The notes under the pieces: generated by a model
What the model was told of the DNA's origin: nothing
The model's database searches: none
What the model saw: only the letters and a program-made list of their open reading frames with translations
Shown here: one piece after another, positions 1-5,144 of the stretch
Layout of the letters: every line of letters starts with the position of its first letter
Position numbering within the stretch: position 1 is the first letter of the stretch
Assembly: GCA_964439135.1 (NCBI GenBank)
Contig: CAYTNN010000256.1
Coordinates: forward strand, 1 to 5,775
Length of the DNA stretch: 5,775 bases
Source: JAFGPJ01 sp964439135
GTDB taxonomy: Bacteria > Planctomycetota > Phycisphaerae > Sedimentisphaerales > Anaerobacaceae
Reading direction: 5' to 3'
Position numbers and translations under genes: made by a program

Positions 1-17
1 CCCCATAAATCACACAG

Positions 18-41
18 CAATCCTTGTGCCGAACAGGATTG
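18..41. repeat. Short inverted repeat upstream of the pilin-like gene
   Basis: CAATCCT at 18-24 is the exact reverse complement of AGGATTG at 35-41, with a 10-base loop. The alternative GTG start at 26 lies in the loop. No T-run follows, so it is not a clear terminator. It may be the tail of a dispersed element or a structure in the leader. Confidence 0.4.
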
Positions 42-76
42 GGTCCGTCCCTATTAAAAAGAAAAAGGGAAAAAAA

Positions 77-520
77 GTGCAACGAAAAGCTTTTACTCTT
101 CTTGAACTCTTGATAGTGATGTCCATTATCGTCTTATTATTAAGCATTCTTTTGCCTTGCCTTATGAGTGCAAAAGAAAGAGCACGGGAATTATTTGCTA
201 TGCAAGTCGAAGTTAATGAAGAAGGAAAGGTTCTCCTGGAAATTCGAAACCTTTCTCATAGAAAATCATCTGAAGACATATATATGATAGAGATTGACCC
301 TCCGAGGAATTCCCGCGTTTTCTTAAAAAAACCTCATCCTTCAGGTATGAAATTAATAAAAAGAGATGGCCAGGATTATATTAAATGGAGACCTAAATTG
401 GATGATATTGGCGTGCATTTAATTACTGTTGTTTTTGAAGGTGAAGAAACCTCTGAGCAAGAGATTGCAATTTATGTTTTTAATAAAAAGCTTTTAGAAG
501 CTGAGCTAAATAGAAGCTGA
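77..520 (+). CDS. Prepilin-like protein with N-terminal methylation motif and predicted Ig/cadherin-like C-terminal domain
   Basis: I start this 147-residue protein at the GTG at 77. AAGGGA at 65-70 sits six bases upstream, and the leader is then the short basic MQRKA normal for type IV prepilins. Residues 6-30 form the class III helix: the mature chain would begin FTLLELL, with Glu at +5 (residue 10) and Ala rather than Gly before the cut, then a hydrophobic run and the basic patch KERAR. Prepilin peptidase would process it at the inner membrane. Residues about 40-138 look beta-rich. The pattern DYIKWRP..DDIGVHLITVVFEGE, then EQEIAIYVF, resembles the He_PIG/cadherin-like domains of planctomycete surface proteins; this is pattern inference, not a search hit. 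A GTG at 26 would add 17 residues (MPNRIGSVPIKKKKGKK) but has no Shine-Dalgarno sequence and lies in a hairpin loop. The last codons come from a 16-bp duplication. Pilus subunit, pseudopilin and surface adhesin all remain possible. Confidence 0.8.
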   Translation: MQRKAFTLLELLIVMSIIVLLLSILLPCLMSAKERARELFAMQVEVNEEGKVLLEIRNLSHRKSSEDIYMIEIDPPRNSRVFLKKPHPSGMKLIKRDGQDYIKWRPKLDDIGVHLITVVFEGEETSEQEIAIYVFNKKLLEAELNRS

Positions 521-526
521 GCTAAA
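495..526. repeat. Perfect 16-bp tandem duplication across the stop of the pilin-like gene
   Basis: TAGAAGCTGAGCTAAA occurs twice without a gap, at 495-510 and 511-526, with no mismatch. Because 16 is not a multiple of three, the second copy is read in another frame and supplies the TGA at 518-520. Removing one copy gives an end ...EAELKNQ with a TGA at 534-536, in place of the present ...EAELNRS. This looks like a recent slippage or duplication event. Confidence 0.9.
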
Positions 527-708
527 GAACCAATGAGACGCGGATTAACGCTGATAAACTATATATCCGGGTATATCTTATATCTGGAACCACCATACAT
601 ATTTATTGGAAATCGGGGGGAAATTGAGTTTTGCGAATTGTCCGAAGCGTATTCGTTGCTCGTCGCTCGTATGTCGTATCTCGCTAATTGAAGCCGGCTC
701 CGCCGGGA
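521..708. other. Intergenic region between convergent genes, with a low-complexity TCGTATCTCG-like patch
   Basis: No credible gene lies between the pilin-like gene and the end of the HNH gene. A run at about 640-687 is built from overlapping TCGT / CTCG / GTAT words (CGTCGCTCG, GTCGTATCTCGC). It resembles the tandem-like junk repeats seen between genes in gene-sparse genomes. A short CCGG-CTCCG-CCGG dyad at about 692-704 lies at the end of the HNH frame. No T-rich terminator was found on either strand. Confidence 0.35.
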
Positions 709-750
709 CTATTTTTTAAAGTTAAGTTTGGCAAATTCTCCAAAGTATTA
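709..750 (-). pseudogene. Lost C-terminal tail of the AP2 domain beyond a premature TAA
   Basis: Reading on in frame past the TAA at 750-748 gives YFGEFAKLNFKK and then a TAG at 711-709. Tails of the form (K)YFGEFAxLNF are the normal ending of AP2 domains in this family (recalled knowledge). The TAA therefore most likely replaced a Lys or similar codon. The tail shows no frameshift, which points to a recent point mutation, or to a sequencing error. Confidence 0.7.
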
Positions 751-1236
751 TTTTGCGGCTTTATCATATGCTTTCGCGGCTTGGATTTCTTCTTCGAATT
801 TACCGAGAAAAATCCGCCGGCCTTTAACACATATCTGTGCGCCCCAGTTTTGCCGGCTCTTGTAAAACGTAATACCCTTGTATTTGGAGTGTCCCAGCCT
901 CGAAGATTTGCTTAAGTTCCAACTGTTCTGTAGGCGAGTTGCCGATCTTAAGTTCGCCTTTCTGTTATCGAGAGTCCTGCCGTTGATATGGTCACACACC
1001 AGGTGATCGGGAGTATTCGCCACTTCTCGGTGCATGGAAATCAATTTTGGCCTTTTGCCGTTTCGGTTCGGTTTTTCACAGACGGCGTATAATTTATAAT
1101 TAGACCGGCCGGAGACGTACCATTTGTATTCGCTCAGCCGATAATAGTCGTCCGGATCGACGATGGCGTATTTGCCTTTCGTCAGGGGGATTCTCCTGAA
1201 GGCGTAGCCGTAGCGCAGCCAGCGGTATAAAAGCAC
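748..1236 (-). CDS. HNH endonuclease-AP2 domain protein, C-terminally truncated
   Basis: The 162 residues fit the stand-alone HNH-AP2 family, related to homing-type nucleases and common in several copies in planctomycete genomes. After a head with YGYAFRRIPLTKGKYAIVDP (9-28) comes an HNH_3-like core: His69 in MHREV, then CDHINGRTLDNRKANLR (81-97), with His83, Asn91 and Asn95 as likely catalytic or metal-site residues. An AP2 DNA-binding domain follows from about 118 (SKYKGITFYKSRQNWGAQI, then FLGKFEEEIQAAKAYDKAAK). The frame stops at a TAA (750-748) inside the last AP2 helix. The following 12 codons still read as a family-like tail, so one nonsense change probably shortened it. The GTG at 1236 is the only usual start nearby, but the frame stays open to 1341 and its upstream residues look family-like. 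The HNH core is intact, so it may still cut DNA. The family is clear; whether the gene is functional is not. Confidence 0.8.
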   Translation of the reverse strand: MLLYRWLRYGYAFRRIPLTKGKYAIVDPDDYYRLSEYKWYVSGRSNYKLYAVCEKPNRNGKRPKLISMHREVANTPDHLVCDHINGRTLDNRKANLRSATRLQNSWNLSKSSRLGHSKYKGITFYKSRQNWGAQICVKGRRIFLGKFEEEIQAAKAYDKAAK

Positions 1237-1341
1237 TGGCCCAGCCAGAAAATACTCCAGCCGGTTAGGAATTGTAAATGACAGAACGACCCTGATGAGC
1301 CCGCCCCCCCGCTCCTGAAGGATCAGGAGAAATCCGAAATC
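1237..1341 (-). other. Open frame extending the HNH-AP2 gene upstream, without a standard start codon
   Basis: On the minus strand the frame of the HNH gene is open from the codon after the TAG at 1344-1342. The stretch next to the GTG reads TIPNRLEYFLAGP before VLLYRWLRYGYAF, a hydrophobic head like those I recall in full-length family members. No ATG, GTG or TTG occurs in frame here. The only candidates are a CTG (1284-1282) or an ATT (1272-1270). The gene may use a rare start or have lost its original one. A run of seven G on this strand (1310-1304) lies within it. Confidence 0.4.
1312..1329. repeat. Perfect 7-bp inverted repeat upstream of the HNH gene
   Basis: CTCCTGA (1312-1318) and TCAGGAG (1323-1329) pair perfectly around an AGGA loop, next to a C-rich run (GCCCCCCC, 1303-1310). 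Both arms contain or complement an AGGAG word, but no start codon is suitably placed. Its role is unknown. Confidence 0.45.
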
Positions 1342-1420
1342 CTAAGCTCGAAATCCGAAACAATACCGAAATTCGAATTTCAAATGTTCAAGATAGAATT
1401 TTTGGATTTTGCATTGTAGT
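1329..1420. repeat. Dispersed AATCCGAAA-type intergenic repeat (degenerate)
   Basis: GAAATCCGAAA occurs at 1329-1339 and 1350-1360, followed by the degenerate ACCGAAATTCGAATTTCAAA and then TTTTTGGATTTTGCATT. This resembles, from memory, a low-complexity repeat family in planctomycete and other environmental genomes made of alternating CGAAATCC and CCAAAATCC words. It has no coding potential. T-rich, AT-rich sequence without a visible gene follows to about 1460. Confidence 0.45.
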
Positions 1421-1510
1421 TTTGCCTTTTTCCTTTTACCTTTTTACTTGCATCTTTCGGCCGGGAGCGAAAGACGCGCCCCTATAATTGGAGCAACCTG
1501 CGCGTTTGAT

Positions 1511-1545
1511 GCGAAAATCTACAAAATTGTAGACGTGATTTTTGC
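1511..1545. promoter_or_regulatory. Nested dyad with a perfect TCTACAA/TTGTAGA core
   Basis: TCTACAA (1518-1524) and TTGTAGA (1527-1533) are perfect inverse complements, separated by AA. Outside them GCGAAAA (1511-1517) can pair with TTTTTGC (1539-1545) with one G-T pair, leaving a five-base CGTGA bulge. The core has the symmetry of a dimeric regulator site. It lies about 230 bp upstream of the best promoter for the barrel gene, so any link to it is weak. Confidence 0.35.
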
Positions 1546-1761
1546 CGTAAGTGCTTGTTAGAACGGGAATAAAAAAATTTTCCAACTTTCTTATTTTTGT
1601 TTTCAGCTACCATCGATTTTGGTCGAAATCATCTTAAAAACAAGCTTCTTGAGCAGGTACATTGCTTATGTTTAAATATGATCGGACCCTAAATCACAGG
1701 GATCAAAAAATTGGATTATTAGATAAAATAGTCAGAATTTATAGGACTACGGCCTTTGTCC

Positions 1762-1790
1762 TTGATTTCTGTATTCAGAATTGCTACAAT
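1762..1790 (+). promoter_or_regulatory. Sigma70-type promoter with extended -10 for the beta-barrel gene
   Basis: TTGATT (1762-1767) and TACAAT (1785-1790) are separated by 17 bp. The -10 is preceded by TGC, which makes an extended -10. Transcription would start near 1797 and leave a leader of about 95 bases before the ATG at 1893. It would also exclude the longer frame that begins at 1662. Confidence 0.55.
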
Positions 1791-1892
1791 ACTAATGGAA
1801 GCAACGGAGGCACTAAAAGAGAAAGGGAATTCACAATTGACAATCGGGGCGGGCTATTGCGCCGAAAGATTAAATATGGGTGGAGATTTATC

Positions 1893-2753
1893 ATGAATAG
1901 TGGAAAAATTCCTGCAAAGACTGAAAATGTGAGAAAGATTTGGCTGTTAGGTCTTACGCTTATGATAATCGGACTAGGCGGTTCAAATGTGTTTGCTCTG
2001 GACCTGATGGGGCCACCGGTTACCGAGCTGGAAAAAGGTATGTTCAGGGGAGGGATTGATTATTCCTCCAGTACGATGGATCTGGAACTGATTGAAGGTA
2101 ATGCGACAATTTATCGGAATGGCGAGCTTTATGGTCAAGGAATCGTAGAATCTTTAACAATTGAAGATTTTAAAGTTAATACGCTCTATGCCAACGTTGG
2201 ATATGGCGTTGCTGAGAATTATGAGGTATTTTTACGGATGGGCGCAGCAAATGCCACGTTCGGAGACTCGCTATGGGAAGAGAGTGAAGAATTTGATAAT
2301 AAATACAACTTTGCTATTAGTGCCGGAGCAAAAGCGACCTTCTACGAAGGCTTTGATTGGAAGATCGGCGGAATATTTCAGATCAATCTGACTGAACTGG
2401 ACGGAGAAATCGATTCATCAGCCAGGACCATTACTCAGCCTCAGTTCGTTGAAATAAGTTCTACAGAAATGCAAATTGCAATCGGCGCAAAATACATGCG
2501 GACCGGCTGGTTATCGCTATATGGCGGCCCATTCCTCCATTTTATTAGCGGCGATTTTGATTATACATTTACTCGAATTACGGATCTGTACTTCGATACC
2601 GGCGAATACTCATGGGAATTCAATGAGGGCCCCACCTACGGCGGTTACATCGGCGCCCAAATAGAAATTGCCAAGAACTTCTTTGCTAATATTGAATATC
2701 AGCAAACATCCAATGCCGATGTCATTGGCGCAAATATAATGATGAGATACTAA
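1893..2753 (+). CDS. Exported outer-membrane beta-barrel protein (porin-like, function unknown)
   Basis: The ATG at 1893 is chosen because TGGAG (1881-1885) lies seven bases upstream and the protein then begins with a standard signal peptide: basic n-region, hydrophobic core IWLLGLTLMIIGLGG, and a likely cut after VFA (residue 35). The same frame runs back to an ATG at 1662, but those 77 residues look non-coding and precede the promoter. The mature part (about 250 residues) alternates polar and hydrophobic/aromatic residues in strands joined by acidic loops, for example TLYANVGYGV, YNFAISAGAKATF, MQIAIGAKYM and WLSLYGGPFLHF. It ends in GANIMMRY with a terminal aromatic, the usual signal for barrel insertion by the BAM machinery. 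I estimate 8-10 strands. No catalytic motif is seen. A segment after the cut (MGPPVTELEKGMFRGGIDYS) recalls planctomycete hypothetical proteins. Substrate and role cannot be told. It is transcribed alone. Confidence 0.7.
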   Translation: MNSGKIPAKTENVRKIWLLGLTLMIIGLGGSNVFALDLMGPPVTELEKGMFRGGIDYSSSTMDLELIEGNATIYRNGELYGQGIVESLTIEDFKVNTLYANVGYGVAENYEVFLRMGAANATFGDSLWEESEEFDNKYNFAISAGAKATFYEGFDWKIGGIFQINLTELDGEIDSSARTITQPQFVEISSTEMQIAIGAKYMRTGWLSLYGGPFLHFISGDFDYTFTRITDLYFDTGEYSWEFNEGPTYGGYIGAQIEIAKNFFANIEYQQTSNADVIGANIMMRY

Positions 2754-3104
2754 TCAAGGGTAAAATAATCACGAACTTTTGCCGCCCAGCTTTGATGCCG
2801 GGACATCAAGAAACAAAACCTGTTTTCTATACTTCGCCCTCGGTACATACATAAAAATAATTTTTATCAATGGACTTTTTTCTTGACATATTACCCCTGC
2901 CGCAATCAAATATTCAATAAATAATGCAGAAAGGACATGAAGGCATCTTTTCTTCTATATTTGCCTTTTAACCATTAAAAAGCAGCTATTCAGGCTTCTT
3001 AGGGTAGTAAGAGGGTAGTTAAAAATATGATTTGAAGCGGAAGCTTTATGCCATTGCGAAGGAACGCCAAACAAGCAAAAAATAAATCTTAATCCCCTGC
3101 AGGC
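2754..3104. other. Intergenic region, AT-rich, no gene seen
   Basis: A small hairpin TTGATG/CATCAA (2792-2797 and 2804-2809, loop CCGGGA) lies 38 bases after the barrel gene. It lacks a T-run, so it is at best a weak terminator. AGGGTAGT occurs twice, at 3001-3008 and 3012-3019, with an 11-bp period. TTTTAA/TTAAAA (2966-2980, loop CCA) is another small dyad. No frame on either strand looks like a protein. Confidence 0.4.
2883..2911 (+). promoter_or_regulatory. Weaker candidate promoter in the gap before the secretin gene
   Basis: TTGACA (2883-2888) matches the -35 consensus. TCAAAT (2906-2911), 17 bp downstream, matches 4 of 6 positions of the -10. Downstream, an ATG at 2937 opens a 13-codon frame (MKASFLLYLPFNH) with AAGGA only one base before it, which is too close. 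The transcript could be a long leader for the secretin gene, or nothing. Confidence 0.25.
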
Positions 3105-3133
3105 TTGACAAAACAAAAAAATAATTATATAAG
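3105..3133 (+). promoter_or_regulatory. Near-consensus sigma70-type promoter for the secretin gene
   Basis: TTGACA (3105-3110) and TATAAG (3128-3133) are separated by exactly 17 bp, with an A-rich spacer. Transcription would start around 3140, leaving a leader of about 85 bases before the ATG at 3226. A dyad AATTAT/ATAATT overlaps the -10 (about 3123-3141) and could be an operator, though AT-rich sequence yields such dyads by chance. Confidence 0.65.
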
Positions 3134-3225
3134 AGATAATTGCCGATTCTATTCATATGTCACAAATGGCACAGGTTTAATGTGATATTTGTTGGAGACG
3201 GGAAAATAACGATAGTCGCAGGATT

Positions 3226-4536
3226 ATGAGCAATAGAAAGCAACAAATTCGCTACGGTCAAAGGCCAATCGTAGCTTTGGCTGTAATCGTTGTGCTATGG
3301 ATTGTCGGGTGGAGCAGTATCTCTGCCCAAACGAATACCGAACATGAGGCAGAGCAGACTCTCCGCGACCTAAAGATCGATGTAACCCCCGATCCGAATG
3401 TCGCTGTGCCGGAAATCTACAAAACCCCACCTAAAATCGTAAAGCAAACGGTCGGCGGGACAGAGGAGTTCAAGTTATTTTATTATTGTCTCTATCACAC
3501 CTCCGATGACTTAAAAAAGATAATTCACGAGCAGTTTGCGACGAAACTTTTTGACGAAAAAGGCAAATCGACTCAAGTATCAGACTATACCGTCAGCAGC
3601 AATCCTTTGACAAATCAGTTGATCGTCAGATGTCCGCTCAAAGAGGACGCCGAGGCGGTACTTCAAACCCTGGAATTTGTGGATGTCCCCCCGATTCAGG
3701 TCAAGATAGAATGTCTGGTCTCGGAAGTTTATGCGGATATGACATTCGACCGGGAAACTACTTTAGCAATTGATAACTTATTCGGCGAGAAGGTTGTGAT
3801 GAATCCCGCCGGCACAGCTTTCGGAGCTGATGTTCGGCAATTAGTAATGGACGACGAATATCTTCCCGCGTTTCCCGGGGCTTCTCTGAGAGAAGTAGCA
3901 CGATCTCGAATGGGCCTCAACATAGGGTATTTGAGCACTGCCGAAGCAGGCCATTCATTCACGCTGTTAATCGACCTGCTCGAATCGAGGGGCTATTTGA
4001 AAATTCTCATGAATCCAACGCTTGAAGTGGTTAACGGCGGAACTGCTACAGTCTCATCATCGCAAAAGGTTCCGCTGGACAGAACAACAATGCGCTCCAC
4101 GAATTCGGATTTTTTGGAGACAAGGACTGAATACGAAAATGTCGTTGACTCGCTCAAAATTACGGCACACGTCTTCGGTGACGGCTACATCGGTCTTGAA
4201 ACTGACATATTACTCGGTTCTAAGAACACACCCGAGGGCGTAAAGCAGGTACCAATCATAACCAAAAAGGAAATCCAGAATAAAGAAAACCGCATCCGGC
4301 AGGGCGAAAGCCTTGTAATTGGCGGAATCAGAAAGAACGAGGAATTTGCCGTAATCCGCGGCATTCCGATTCTGAAAGATATCCCGATTCTCGGCTTTCT
4401 GTTCTCCAGCGAGGATACCGAAAGCCGTGCCGTCGAGACCATTTTCATACTGACTCCAACCATCTCCACCGACGGCAGACCAACAGAAGAAGTAATGAAA
4501 CAAATCAAAAAAATCCACGATCCAGAATCTTTATAA
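3226..4536 (+). CDS. Short secretin-family protein (type II secretion / type IV pilus GspD/PilQ-like C-domain)
   Basis: Secretins form the outer-membrane channel of type II secretion, type IV pilus and related machines. This 436-residue protein has a basic start and hydrophobic segment (residues 13-31) with a likely signal-peptidase cut after SISA (34). Next comes one N-domain-like alpha/beta module (about 82-155; SSNPLTNQLIVRC is the typical strand-turn), then a secretin C-domain (about 156-415). Evidence for the C-domain is VPPIQVKIECLVSEV, LKILMNPTLEVVNGGTATVSS, a VDSLKI..HVFGDGYIGLE segment, QGESLVIGGI (359-368) and the signature RGIPILKDIPILGFLF (378-393) followed by ETIFILTPTI. GspD and PilQ are usually 600-750 residues with several N-domains, so this one is short, and no obvious C-terminal pilotin-binding tail is seen. 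The ATG has AGGA only two bases upstream, a poor spacing, but an in-frame TAA at 3178 and no other usual start support it. No other secretion gene is nearby, so the partner machine is unknown. Confidence 0.87.
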   Translation: MSNRKQQIRYGQRPIVALAVIVVLWIVGWSSISAQTNTEHEAEQTLRDLKIDVTPDPNVAVPEIYKTPPKIVKQTVGGTEEFKLFYYCLYHTSDDLKKIIHEQFATKLFDEKGKSTQVSDYTVSSNPLTNQLIVRCPLKEDAEAVLQTLEFVDVPPIQVKIECLVSEVYADMTFDRETTLAIDNLFGEKVVMNPAGTAFGADVRQLVMDDEYLPAFPGASLREVARSRMGLNIGYLSTAEAGHSFTLLIDLLESRGYLKILMNPTLEVVNGGTATVSSSQKVPLDRTTMRSTNSDFLETRTEYENVVDSLKITAHVFGDGYIGLETDILLGSKNTPEGVKQVPIITKKEIQNKENRIRQGESLVIGGIRKNEEFAVIRGIPILKDIPILGFLFSSEDTESRAVETIFILTPTISTDGRPTEEVMKQIKKIHDPESL

Positions 4537-4563
4537 AACGCCCGCCGGACTCTTTCACAAACC

Positions 4564-4594
4564 TTTTAAGCAAGCTTTTAGTCAGAGCTTAAAA
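4564..4594. repeat. AT-rich inverted repeat after the secretin gene
   Basis: TTTTAAGC (4564-4571) and GCTTAAAA (4587-4594) pair perfectly over a 15-base loop, beginning 28 bases after the stop. It lacks a GC-rich stem and a clean T-run, so a role as terminator is doubtful. Confidence 0.3.
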
Positions 4595-4626
4595 AGACCT
4601 AACCAACTCAAACTGACCGACCCCTA

Positions 4627-4719
4627 TGTCATTCCCGCGCAAGCGGGAATCCAGGTTACTATCATGGATTTGGATTCCTGTTACCCGCTTTCGCGGGTAC
4701 AAGTTTCACAGGAATGACA
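4627..4719. repeat. 93-bp palindromic dispersed element of the TGTCATTCCCGC family
   Basis: The element is bounded by 9-bp perfect terminal inverted repeats, TGTCATTCC (4627-4635) and GGAATGACA (4711-4719). Within it are two strong hairpins: arms ATTCCCGC (4631-4638) and GCGGGAAT (4643-4650) around a GCAA loop, and arms TACCCGC (4682-4688) and GCGGGTA (4693-4699) around TTTC. Such 'GTCATTCCCGC...GCGGGAATGAC' units are widely dispersed between genes in many bacteria. It has no coding capacity and resembles a MITE or REP-like unit. Confidence 0.75.
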
Positions 4720-4875
4720 GGCTTTATCAAAGAAGCACTTACACCGAAGCTTGGCTCAAAAACAACCGGTTTGAGTAACCAAATAGGAAATCCCACATCT
4801 GCCCACATATATATTGAGTGTGGCTAATTTCTCTGGCACTACATAAGCTTCTCTTTTGCAAAGGATTGTGTTCTT
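4720..4875. other. Intergenic sequence, no gene or clear element seen
   Basis: This is unremarkable sequence between repeat elements. The only structures noted are weak: CTCAAA/TTTGAG (4755-4760 and 4770-4775) and CCACA/TGTGG (about 4803-4823). Confidence 0.3.
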
Positions 4876-4907
4876 TGTCATTGCGAGCACCCGACCTGAT
4901 TCTCAGG
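4876..4907 (+). repeat. Partial element of the TGTCATTGCGAG family
   Basis: TGTCATTGCGAGC (4876-4888) is the left end of the well-known dispersed repeat that normally ends in GCAATCTCA. Here it is followed by a small hairpin, CCTGA-TTC-TCAGG (4895-4907). No right end is recognisable before the next copy begins at 4936. Confidence 0.55.
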
Positions 4908-4935
4908 ATGCATATAAAAGAAAATAGCCCACCAA

Positions 4936-5036
4936 TGTCATTGTGAAGGAGCTTGCCCCTTTGGGGCGAGCGACTGTGGCAATCTCAACCGTCACTATTG
5001 GACTTTCCAACAGCCCCGAAGGCCGGCATCTATGCT
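4936..5036 (+). repeat. Mosaic repeat, copy 1: TGTCATTG element + TATTGGACTTT module + GAAGG/GGCATC module
   Basis: TGTCATTGTGA (4936-4946) to GGCAATCTCA (4978-4987) is a full element with a central hairpin: arms GCTTGCCCC (4951-4959) and GGGGCGAGC (4963-4971), loop TTT, one G-T pair. It continues directly into ACCGTCACTATTGGACTTT and then CGAAGG..GGCATC..ATG. Positions 4978-5013 match 5174-5209 at 34 of 36 bases, and similarity continues to 5036/5232. Confidence 0.7.
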
Positions 5037-5076
5037 TCGGATTACTTCTTGCACCACAATGTCATTCCCGCGAAGG
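5021..5076 (+). repeat. Direct repeat copy 1 (pairs with 5681-5737)
   Basis: GGCCGGCATC..., then TACTTCTTGCACCA (5043-5056), then TGTCATTCCCGCGAAGG (5060-5076) recur in the same order and orientation at 5681-5690, 5704-5717 and 5721-5737. The first part overlaps the end of the preceding mosaic copy, showing that these modules are chained together. Confidence 0.7.
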
Positions 5077-5128
5077 GGCCTGTTGAAAAATGTGAGATTG
5101 CTTCGTCGCTATGCTCCTCGCAATGACA
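5060..5128. repeat. Hybrid element: TGTCATTCCCGC left end, inverted TGTCATTGCGAG element at right
   Basis: The left end TGTCATTCCCGCGAAGG (5060-5076) belongs to the family of the element at 4627. The right part, from GAGATTGCTTCGTC to CTCGCAATGACA (to 5128), is a reverse-orientation canonical TGTCATTGCGAGGAGC...GCAATCTC element. The whole is flanked by near-perfect terminal inverted repeats (TGTCATTCC against TGTCATTGC). CCTGTTGAAAAA at the junction resembles the inverted TTTTTAACAGG of the other modules. Confidence 0.65.
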
Positions 5129-5144
5129 AAGGGTGCGTTTTCAA

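Noticed and set aside
26..76. GTG at 26 as the start of the pilin-like gene
   Set aside because: It has no ribosome site, lies in a hairpin loop and would put 17 atypical residues before a normal prepilin leader. The GTG at 77 has AAGGGA six bases upstream.
688..915. Plus-strand frame of 75 codons
   Set aside because: It is the antisense of the HNH-AP2 gene; its composition is not protein-like and it has no domain.
1662..1892. N-terminal extension of the beta-barrel gene
   Set aside because: It precedes the promoter and ribosome site, and an internal signal peptide starting at 1893 fits far better.
2161..2664. Short plus-strand frames inside the barrel gene (2161-2391, 2476-2664)
   Set aside because: They are out-of-frame shadows of the barrel gene with no motif.
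2937..2978. 13-codon leader peptide (MKASFLLYLPFNH) after a TTGACA promoter
   Set aside because: The ribosome site is too close to the ATG, the -10 is weak, and no attenuator-like structure follows.
3155..3190. CRP-like site near GTCACA...TGTGA
   Set aside because: The half-sites point outward with the wrong spacing, so the match is not credible.
3224..4518. Minus-strand and alternate-frame ORFs over the secretin gene
   Set aside because: They overlap a clearly recognised secretin coding frame and show no family pattern.
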